Position numbers and translations under genes: made by a program | Part shown: positions 56,271 to 64,000 of the stretch, piece after piece | Layout of the letters: each line of letters begins with the position of its first letter | How positions within the stretch are numbered: position 1 is the first letter of the stretch | The notes under the pieces: model-generated | What the model saw: the letters and a program-made list of their open reading frames with translations, nothing else | Database searches by the model: none | What the model was told of the DNA's origin: nothing | Source: Diphasiastrum complanatum | Taxonomy: Eukaryota > Streptophyta > Lycopodiopsida > Lycopodiales > Lycopodiaceae | DNA: 64,000 bases | Assembly (NCBI GenBank): GCA_029204225.1 | Contig: CM055109.1 | Location: 3,176,147-3,240,146, forward strand | Direction: 5' to 3'

Positions 56271-56829
56271 CTATGGATCTTCAATTTCAATGGATGTTCC
56301 AATGTCTTTGCATTTTATATGATCTTCCTGCCTTACTCTTACCTGCACAACAGAAATTGTTTTAGTTAATATATTTTATGAAATTGATTCACTTAGAAAT
56401 AGAAAAAAAAGAATATTTTTATATGGCATAACGTACCTTTACACCATTCAATCGAAATTGATTGTACTGAGGCAGATCGAATTGCAACATGTCTAATTCT
56501 GATCGAATGTGATTGAGACACCAATCTTCCTCGACCTCAACCATTGCAAGAATGTTGTCATTTCTTTTCATTGCTATCTGAAGTTTCTCTTGAAAATTTA
56601 TACCAAAATCTTGATCAAGTGGCTTCCAAACATTTTTGCATTTAATCCATCTTCTATAATACAGCAGCAAAGTGAGCATTTGTTTTTTGATGTGAAATGT
56701 AAATGTCATGGATGAGTAACATACTCTGCACTCAACTTGCTGATTTTGTTTTGTATCCCAACCATCATCCAACAACTCGGCGATTATGTCAACACTCAAG
56801 TCCTTACAAATAAACATTGTTTTCATTCT
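56271..56829 (-). CDS. Unidentified spliced reading frame, last two exons
   Basis: Minus strand. A polypyrimidine run and acceptor (GATTTTTTTTCC...TGTTCAG) end at 56,830. Exon 56,829-56,437 is 393 nt, phase 0 at both ends. The donor is AAG|GTACGT. The intron is 94 nt (56,436-56,343), ending TTTCTGTTGTGCAG. The last exon, 56,342-56,271, is 72 nt and ends in TAG. The product has 154 residues if read from exon start, including MKTMFICKDLSVDIIAELLD, VECRVCYSSMTFTFHI, VEVEEDWCLNHIRSELDMLQ and FRLNGVK|VRVRQED. No family recognised. Frame, splice sites and phases agree, which favours a real gene or a recent pseudogene. Gypsy B begins about 190 bases upstream and may have cut off earlier exons, though ATG 56,826 could also be the start. 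Confidence 0.5.
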
Positions 56830-57019
56830 CTGAACATTGCATTTGGAAAAAAAATCAACAAAAATAGTAAAAGGTAGATACCAACTTAATCTATTATTCT
56901 TTGATCTAGTGCTACATTTTAATATACTCTGAATATCAATATATAGCCTAGATCAAAAACTTTCTGAAATTGCTGCATTAGGAGAAATCCATTCCTCACT
57001 TGAAAAATATGGTAGAGGA

Positions 57020-58030
57020 TATGGCTCTAATACTTCGACTCCCTCGTTAACATCATCATCATCAAATGCTTCCGCTCTTACCACAGAACTATTGTTGGAG
57101 CAAATGACAAAACTACACAAACAACTTACGGCGCAGTTTGACTAGAAACTGAAAGCCTTACAGGGAGCTGTAGCAGTAACGCCACATCAACTGGAACCAA
57201 ACCAACTACAATATCCATGACGGGAGAATGTATGGTGTTCAATGTGCACGCAAAACCATACATCGAAGGAGTGTCCAGTCCTAAAGCAAAATCTGAGACT
57301 GACACATAGATTCTGCCATTTGTGCAATGCAACAGTGCATGATACGACATTTTGCCCGTTTAACCCCTGGATTATTCAACAAAAGAGAGGTCCTTATCAA
57401 ACTTCTTATCCATATCATCAAGGGGCACCAAACGCGGCTCCGATATACGACACACCAAATCAGCAACAATGTATGGCCTTACCTGCACCACCAGGGCTAG
57501 CCAATCAACAAGTGGCCCATGTAAATATGACAACAACGGAACTAGAGATGCAAGTACCACCGCAATTTGAGCAATAGCAATAGTACGGACCAGATGAACC
57601 ATTTATGGATCCTACCATCAATGAATATATTGTAGCCTATGCAGCTCAAACTCAACGTCAAGGCAGGAGGAACTACGGCTGCTACGGATGTGGTGAAGGA
57701 CACAAAATTGCGGAATGTCCCTACAAGGGACAATATACATCCTTCTGCCGAGAATGCGGTTATGGACATTGTTACAAGAATTGTCCATTAAAACTTGGAA
57801 CCAATGCACCTCTCAACTTCATTGCGATACAACAACCAGCAGTTCCAGCAAGTATTCCATCGGAAAGACAACAATTCCATGCTCCTGTGTTAGCCATCAC
57901 GCGAGCACAGAAGAAAAAGGAAGTGGCTCCCTCACTACCACCCTTGGTCACTGACGACCAACCCTCAACTTCACCCTCGATTACCACCACCCTCGGTCAC
58001 TGACGACCAACCCTCAACTTCAACGCCATA
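57020..58030 (+). pseudogene. Gypsy B gag, 5'-truncated, with four zinc knuckles
   Basis: Homology to gypsy A gag starts near 57,020 (A: about 10,505) in the Ser-rich spacer; the Gag core and 5' LTR are absent. The frame (with stops, e.g. at 57,140 and 57,575) shows four Cys/His modules: CSMCTQNHTSKEC (57,236-57,274), CHLCNATVHDTTFC (57,314-57,355), CYGCGEGHKIAEC (57,680-57,718) and CRECGYGHCYKNC (57,746-57,784). Three have C-X2-C-X3-H-X4-C and one the normal X4 spacing. All ligands are present, unlike in gypsy A. A 49-bp tandem duplication near 57,937-58,022 breaks the frame. Confidence 0.85.
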
Positions 58031-58037
58031 TCCAAAT

Positions 58038-58815
58038 GTGAGGGAAGAGAGAAGACAGTACCAGAAAATACGACATTGTGGGTACAGAAGGCACAAGCGG
58101 AGGAAAAAGAGTAGGAAGGGGACAATCACACGAAATCTCCAGTTGGTGGCGAACGGGAACCGCAAGCAGGTTCACCACTATGCACGGATCAGAATGAACA
58201 ATTGCAACAACATGAACCACCCTTTCACATGGTGGAGCCCGAGGAACCATGCACTGAAAGGCTCACACTTTTACTGGCAAGCCGTGTTAGTTTACCACTC
58301 GGAGAACTACTGCGGATTGCACCACAAGCAAAAAGCCTTCTAGCTGAATGGGCCAAAGCGAAAGAGGATCCAATAGCACCTGAGCCCATATATTGTACGG
58401 GCTATGAAGAAACAAGTAACGTCCTCCACATCGGGGCATCATGGGAAAGTGAGGAGCACAACACCACTTTGCCAATCAAGCACAAGAGATACGAGGATGA
58501 GGCAGCAGTAGTAGATGGAGGATCAGGTGTCAATTTGATCTCCACTACTTTATTAAAAAATGGGGTTTACAAGGGTTGAAGCCAGCAAGATTCGTCTTCA
58601 AACTGGTGGATCAATCCTGTGTGAAACCAAAAGGTGTAGTTGTTGATATCCCTGTAAAAATAGCAGGCATGCAGTTCGTGATCACTTTTGTAGTCATGGA
58701 TATATCTGAATCTCCAACTGCATATTGTGTGTTACTAGAAAGACCATGGTTTAGGACTGTGCAAGTCGTACACAACTGGGGTATGGGAAAACTCACCTTC
58801 AAGAATAGAGAGTAG
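58038..58815 (+). pseudogene. Gypsy B gag C-terminus and protease
   Basis: 58,202-58,579 encodes FHMVEPEEPCTERLTLLLAS, LLAEWAKAKEDP and, in the same frame, the protease active site AAVVDGGSGVNLIS. The family normally has D-[ST]-G-[AS]; a DGGSGVN variant is typical of plant Tat-type gypsy proteases. After a frameshift at about 58,575, 58,576-58,815 gives the second half (FVITFVVMDISESPTAY, LLERPWFRTVQVV, usually LGRPW). A TAG at 58,813 ends it. Confidence 0.8.
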
Positions 58816-58845
58816 GCTCTATGGGTTGATCCAACCACATGGGCG

Positions 58846-59691
58846 GTGAAACCTATTGGAACCAAAGCTGATGATGGGTCATCCATGACAGATCACACGA
58901 TTGATTGCCCAAGGCCAGCCAAGGGTGGTCACTATGATTCAGAGACAGATGTTGTCGTATGGATGGATGCATTAGCAATTATTAACTGCCGGGCATGTCA
59001 ATATGAATCAGATCCTGAACCCAGCACATCTTCACCCAAGTGTTACACTATGAACACACCAATCACATTTGGGGTGAATATGATAAATGTAGCATGGTTG
59101 TCAACGGAACCTATTGAGAACCCAGTGGACGATGATTTAGTCCCTTGGCAACATGCTCTAGCTTATATTAAGGAGATTGAGCTAACTGATGACCAGGTCC
59201 TACACCACATGGACCCAGATCATTACGAAATCAAGAAAGTACCAGGTCAACCACCACAAAAGTCTGCTATGGCGAAGGTCTCAAGGATCAATCCACCCAA
59301 GTCACCTGTAAATAAAAAGAATCAGTTGAAGCAACGCTACAACAAAGGTGATCCTATGAAGTGATCTACTTGAAGAGGCGATAGCTACAGTGGATGTCGA
59401 TATTTGCAACCACGAGTCACGACAGTTCCGATGAAAGACAACAAGGACGAATCCACCAAAATGACAAAAAAGAGCAAAAAGAAGGTGTTGGATTCCTTGA
59501 AGTCAATCAAGATGGACTCATATACAGCATCATCCTCTACACAGGTGATAGAAAACCAAAAGATGGCCAGTTGGGCTAAGATCAATATGCTGAAGAAGGA
59601 ATCTCGACGAGCTCCGGTTCACGAGATGCCTGAAACTTTCAAAAATAATACCTTGGACGACGTGGTAATTATGATGTCACAAGCCCAATGA
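58846..59691 (+). pseudogene. Gypsy B protease-RT linker
   Basis: 58,846-59,364 is an open 172-codon acidic linker (YDSETDVVVWMDALAIINC; PVDDDLVPWQHALAY). 59,404-59,691 adds a Lys-rich piece (MTKKSKKKVLDSLKSIKMDS). It matches gypsy A 12,100-12,950 without recognised domains. A stop at 59,362 and a frame change lie between the two parts. Confidence 0.65.
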
Positions 59692-59799
59692 GAACCTGAT
59701 GAAAGTCAAGCACCAACAGAACAAGTCTTTGAGGGACCTGCACGAACACAGCCAATGAACCTTGACGAGCCAGGTGAAGAAGAAAAGATAGTGCATGTG

Positions 59800-60650
59800 G
59801 GAGAACAGTTAACACCCACACAGTTCAAGAGACTACGATCATTGTTGGTGGAGTATAAAGACTGTTTTGCCTAGAGTTACAATGATCTGAAGGGCATTCC
59901 ACCAACAGTAGTCCAACACACCATACCCTTGGTGGATGGAGTAGTCTCCAAGGCGTTACTACTGCTGCAACCCAAATTATACAGAGTTGATCAATCAGGA
60001 GTTGCAAAAGCTGATGGATGCAGATTTGATTTATGAAATCGAACATACGGAATGGGTCTCGCCGATAGTTATAGTACCCAAGAAGAATGACAAAATGCGG
60101 ATTTGTGTGAATTTGAAGGCGCTAAATGCAGTCACCAAAAAGGATCATTTTTCTTTACCATTTACGAAAAGTGTCCTCGACAGAGTAGCTGGTGCCAAAG
60201 CCTATAGTTTTTTAGATGACTTTAGCAGTTACAACCAGGTGAAGATAGCCCCCCAAGACCAATACAAGACAACATTTGCCACAGAATGGGGAACCTATGT
60301 CTATAGAGTGATGCCATTCGGACTTTGCAATGCCCCAAGCACCTCCCAACGAGTCATGCAGATGGCATTCAAAGAATATTTGCAAAAATTTCTAGAAATT
60401 TTCTTGGACGATCTGTGCATGCATGGACCAGATTCAGAACACTTATCCAATTTGGAGAAGGTGCTACCAAAATTGTCGCAACTTTCAGATCTCCTTGAAT
60501 CCAGAAAAATGTCAATTTTGGGTGACACATGGCTTGATTCTCGGCCATATAGTGTCAAGACATGGGATCACCACAGACCTATCAAAGATCAGGATCATTG
60601 TTGATTTACCACCACCCGAGGGACGATTCATGAAGTCTACATCTTCATGA
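59800..60650 (+). pseudogene. Gypsy B reverse transcriptase
   Basis: After a broken start (YKDCFA with a TAG at about 59,872), frame 59,987-60,604 encodes LQKLMDADLIYEIEHTEWVS, IVIVPKKNDKMRICVNLKAL, YSFLDDFSSYNQVKIAPQ (first catalytic Asp), YRVMPFGLCNAPSTSQRVM and the catalytic box EIFLDDLCMHG (60,401-60,412). A frameshift near 60,500 moves to 60,423-60,650: NPEKCQFWVTHGLILGHIVS and DLPPPEG, the RT thumb. The catalytic aspartates survive but frameshifts inactivate it. Confidence 0.88.
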
Positions 60651-61290
60651 GTCATGCTAACTATTATAGGATCTTCATTCTTGATTTTGCGGAGTTAGCT
60701 CGACCAATTTACAAACTCACAACGGATCTACATTGGAACGAGGAAGCCCTAAAGGCTTTCCAAAAGCTTAAGGATTCATTGGTTTCAGCACCAATCTTAC
60801 GTCCACCCAATTGGTCCATTGAGTTCCATGTGCATATGGACACATCGAAGTATGCAGTTGGAACAGTCTTAACCCAGCCAGGTGAACACAAAAAGGATTT
60901 TCCAATCCGATTTGCAAGCCGACAACTTAGTGATACAAAAATAAATTATTCAACCAAAGAGCGGGAAGCACTAGCAATGATCTATGCGGTTAAGAAATTT
61001 TGACACTACCTGATGCCCACACATTTCATTTTTTATACGGCCCATCAACCCTTGCTCTATCTTGTTAACAAAACTTGCAACACCGGGAGAATCACCAAAT
61101 GGCTACTTCTGTTGTTGGAGTTTGATTTTCAGATAGTAGTTCGCAAGGGATGGCAGATCATGTGTCGCGGATCAAGGGAAAGGAGGTTGCGACCCAACCC
61201 GATGATGAGTTGACCGATGCTGTCTTATTTTACGTGGACACAATACCAGAATGGGCTGCCGACATTGTTGAAGATCTTGAAGGCTAGAAC
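60651..61290 (+). pseudogene. Gypsy B RNase H
   Basis: The frame reads SHANYYRIFILDFAELARPI, ALKAFQKLKDSLVSAPIL, EFHVHMDTSKYAVGTVL (first Asp present), FASRQLSDTKINYSTKERE and a stop after YAVKKF at 61,003. It continues FYTAHQPLLYLVNKTCNTGR. The Asp of the YTDHQPL motif is Ala here, whereas the A' copy keeps it but has lost the first Asp. Confidence 0.85.
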
Positions 61291-61301
61291 TTATCAGCTG
61301 A

Positions 61302-62424
61302 TTGTTGGCTAGTTGTATCGAAGAGGACCATCGGAGGTGTATTCTCCCTCATGAGGCCACCCAAATCATTTTGCTTTCACATGAAGGCATGGGTGGAGGC
61401 CATTTTGCATCCGACATTATAGTTTTCAAGATCCTGCAATCAGGATCTTGGTGGCCAACGATTCATAAGGATACGGAGGAATACTTGAGAAAGTGTGATG
61501 TGTGCCAAAGGGCGAGGAGACCAACAAGATTGAATTATGACCTACTACAGCTGGTCTCAGCACAAGCACCATTCGAAAAGTGGGAATTGAATTACATCAG
61601 TCCAATTCACCCTACAGCAAGGAGTACCCAGGCTCGATACATAATCGTAGCCATGGACTATAGTGGGTCAAAGCGAAGACAGTAAGAGTAGCTGATGCTA
61701 GGACCACTACCAAGTTCCTTTATGAAAATATCATTGTGCACTTTGGATGTCCGGTGGAGCTAGTCAGCGATCACGGAAGTCATTTCATCAATGAGACCAT
61801 CAAGGTCCTGTTGGAGGATTTTTTGTTATCCATAGAACCAGTACGTCTCATTACCCTTGCAATAATGGGCAAGCAGAATCATCCAATAAGATCCTATGTA
61901 GCATGCTCACGAAAACAGTTTAAGCTAGCAGATCAGATTGGGAACATAAGTTGCATGCTGCTCTGTGGGCATTTAGGATAGCATATAAGGGAAGCACTGA
62001 TCAAACACCTTTTCAACTAGTATATGGTCAGGATGTTGTAATGTAAGTAGAGTTTCAAGTTCCTTCATTAATGATTGCTACAACACAATGTCTTAATGAG
62101 TTCAAATCTGTGCAACTACACCACGAAGCTCTACATAAACTCTATGAAACACACTGACTAGCTGTGCATGCCCTGGTAGTTGAAAAGAAAAGATGCAAAG
62201 CATGGCACGATCGTAGGTTACAAAAGAAGGATCTTCGTTCCAGAGATCTGGTCCTGATGTATAACACCAAGGCGATCAAGAAAAAATTAAAATTCACAGG
62301 CGAAGGTCCTTATCGGATCAAGGAAATTCTTAATCATGGAGCCGTGAATCTAGAAAAGCTAGATGGGACACCATTCAATACACCCATCAACGGAAGCCGG
62401 TTGCACAAATACTGGCCACCATAG
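61302..62424 (+). pseudogene. Gypsy B integrase and pol C-terminus
   Basis: 61,302-61,685 contains the zinc-binding part (HEGMGGGHF; KCDVCQRARRPTR) and FEKWELNYISPIHP, where the first catalytic Asp of the family (W..D) is Asn. 61,736-61,981 has VELVSDHGSHFIN (second Asp). The Glu motif GQAESSNKI is readable only in another frame. 62,164-62,424 ends with RDLVLMYNTK, KFTGEGPYRIKEIL and SRLHKYWPP, the GPY/F module, and stops with TAG. There is no chromodomain, in keeping with the Tat type. Confidence 0.85.
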
Positions 62425-63260
62425 TGAGATAGATCCAGATTGGTGGTGGCACGTTATGAAAAGCTATTCTGATAGACCATCACCACTAGATCTAGGAAGA
62501 TCAAGCCAAATCAAGCTAGATCCATCAAGATTCGGCCGGATCTGGCAAGATCGGAAAAATCCAGTAGGATCCAAGGGGATCCAGATCCAGAAGGGATCAA
62601 GAAGGAAGCAGGTCATCAGATTATGCCAATAAGTCCACTAAATTTGCAGATCAGAGACCTCGATCTCAATAACTATGGCAAATTAAGACAAAATTTACCA
62701 AAAACTGATGGATCTGTTATCAGATGTCCCTAAGAACTTCCATAGCATTACCAACAGTCAGATCAAGCATGGATGAATCTGATTACCAGTTTGCAAAAGT
62801 TAAAAATTAGAGAATCTCAAGATCTCGTCCAAAAATACTCTAAAAGAGCACTTTTTTCATGATTTTTGAAGATCCCTAAGGAGATAGCTCTTGAAACTTG
62901 GACAATCACTAGATTTGACTTAGATGCATTCATAAAAATCTCTGCAAGAGTTTCTAATGGAGGAATCCTCATTTTTTAGTGTGTGCGAGGGTTCCTAGAA
63001 GTTGAATCGTCAGAACCCTCGCAGAGCATCAAGATCATCCTACCAATCCTCACAAGGTGCTTAAATGAAATCAGAGCTGTAAAACTAGCCTACCTACATG
63101 GTCTGATCTTGAAAATCCAATCACAAGAATATGTTGTGCGAGAGATGACTTCCTGCAAGAGTTGAACCCTCGCAAACAGTCTGAACCCTCATAGAACCTT
63201 TGCAGGGCAGTCAAATCACCTTCTAAACTCTCAAAGACTTCCCTAAGGTCTTAGAATTTT
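62425..63260 (+). other. Gypsy B region between pol and extra ORF
   Basis: Non-coding. 62,490-62,605 has nine GATC sites in about 115 bp (AGATCAAG, GGATCC, AGATCC and so on). 62,940-63,240 carries the motif seen in the gypsy 5' leaders: GAACCCTCGCAGAG (63,012), GTGTGCGAGGGTTC (62,981), GTGCGAGAGATG (63,139) and TGCAAGAGTTGAACCCTCGC (63,154). Confidence 0.6.
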
Positions 63261-63587
63261 TTGAAGAAGGTCTCTGCCAAAATTTGGGTGGAAATGAACA
63301 AGGAAAAGTGGATTCTACCTAATACGCACTCTAAATTCCGTTATATAAGGGCTGAATTCGAGTCATTTCTCACCTTTCTTGGCGAAGCTCTGCTGAAATT
63401 TACACTGAAATTTCCAAGTTCTCAGTTTGTCACCAAAATTCCTACAAGCTATCATCTACTCATACTAAACACAGATCTACATTCTGAACTACAGTTCTCG
63501 CCATCCGACACTCGTTATACACAATTTTTTGTCATTTCCACACCTTTTTACCTTTTCCACCATTTTTCCTACTTTTTTGCCCTTTAA
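63261..63587 (+). other. Conserved 108-codon frame before the extra 3' ORF (B)
   Basis: Starts MKKVSAKIWVEMNKEKWILP and ends 15 bases before ATG 63,602. It has exactly the length and position of the frame at 42,399-42,073 in A', and both are uninterrupted. It overlaps the internal TATA box. It may be an upstream ORF or conserved leader DNA. Confidence 0.4.
63342..63350 (+). promoter_or_regulatory. Internal TATA box before the extra 3' ORF (B)
   Basis: CCGTTATATAAGGGCTGAAT lies 252 bases before ATG 63,602, with the same sequence and spacing as in A'. The start of transcription would lie around 63,375. Confidence 0.55.
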
Positions 63588-63601
63588 CCATCACTTCTAA
63601 C

Positions 63602-64000
63602 ATGGCCTCCTCATCCTCTGAGGACTCTGGCACCAAACAGGTGATCTAGCGTGAAATCCCCTCAGCCACACAGATTTGACCCTTACCCTCTATCGCTCTG
63701 ATTCAACCATGGATTCAGATAGCTGGCCCACTTCTTGAGGCAATGGGGTTTTACCCGACGTTTTTCAATTCTGACATAAACACGGGCCGTGCCCTTCATG
63801 CTTACACCACCTGGGAAGCGCCGAATGCAGAAGGAGGAGGGCCTCAATCTATACATCCAAAGCCTCTCCAAACCGCTGACAGAGGCCTCCACGAAGGTGC
63901 GGGAGCTTCAATCCAAAGCATCCCAATGGCTTGCTCCCCTCCAAGCGCAACTACAAATTTACGAAGTAGAGAATACATGCCTGGGGGCAGAAGTCAAAGC
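63602..64000 (+). pseudogene. Extra 3' ORF of gypsy B, N-terminal part, runs off the window
   Basis: Begins MASSSSEDSGTKQV as in A', has stops at 63,647 and 63,677, then PWIQIAGPLLEAMGFYPTFF. The later part reads GGGPQSIHPKPLQTADRGLH and LQIYEVENTCLGAEVK, matching A' segments near 40,260-40,150. Compared with A', about 1.5 kb (the rest of the globular part and the Ser/Thr/Pro-rich middle) are missing, so this copy has an internal deletion. It continues beyond the window. Confidence 0.6.

Noticed and set aside
1-64000. tRNA, rRNA or CRISPR features
   Set aside because: I saw no cloverleaf with A and B boxes, no rRNA-like segments and no regular spacer-repeat array; a tRNAscan run would be the decisive test.

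Overview
This is nuclear DNA from a land plant, probably a seed plant with a large, repeat-rich genome. A gymnosperm would fit, but nothing in the sequence fixes the taxon. The evidence is a class-A plant GATA transcription factor gene with a GT-AG intron, Ty1/copia primer-binding sites of the TGGTATCAGAGC type, and Tat-like Ty3/gypsy elements with a tRNA-Asp-type primer site. At least two thirds of the window is retrotransposon-derived, mostly decayed and nested.

Layout. 0-5 kb: pyrimidine-rich degenerate repeats, a hairpin tandem repeat and a chromodomain-gypsy remnant. 5.4-7.4 kb: minus-strand copia pol remnant (R1). 7,554-25,315: one copia element (copia-1) bounded by TG...CA LTRs and a 5-bp ATATA duplication; a paralogue at about 5.0 kb shows the empty site. 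Its 5' LTR is interrupted at 8,200 by a Tat-like gypsy (gypsy A). That is followed by a mosaic: broken RT, an unidentified 1.76-kb reading frame (X), a second gag-protease piece, a piece of another copia, another gypsy LTR/leader piece, and then the copia-1 coding region. 25.3-26.7 kb: the rest of the host repeat and copia R2.

27.1-29.2 kb holds the one clear cellular gene, a two-coding-exon GATA factor of 342 residues. 29-37 kb is AT-rich with a palindromic 13-mer array, a frameshifted ORF cluster and a GC-rich foldback containing 23 consecutive G. 37.4-43.2 kb, on the minus strand, is the 3' half of a gypsy like A: RNase H, deleted integrase, a long extra 3' ORF with its own TATA box, and the LTR. 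This LTR continues into exactly the part of the copia LTR that is missing at 8,200. 43.4-51.4 kb: copia pieces and a well-preserved minus-strand copia (copia-3, TSD TTCAA) containing a solo LTR (TSD ATGAC) and lacking RT. 51.4-57 kb: AT-rich sequence, a copia integrase remnant and an unidentified spliced reading frame on the minus strand. 57.0-64.0 kb: a second, 5'-truncated copy of the gypsy (B), whose extra 3' ORF runs out of the window.

The points most worth following are the extra 3' ORF with a conserved internal TATA box, frame X fused in frame to gag, the two separated and inverted ends of what looks like one gypsy insertion, and the unidentified spliced gene at 56.3-56.8 kb. Retroelement functions are assigned from motifs. 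Nearly all copies carry stops, frameshifts or lost catalytic residues.
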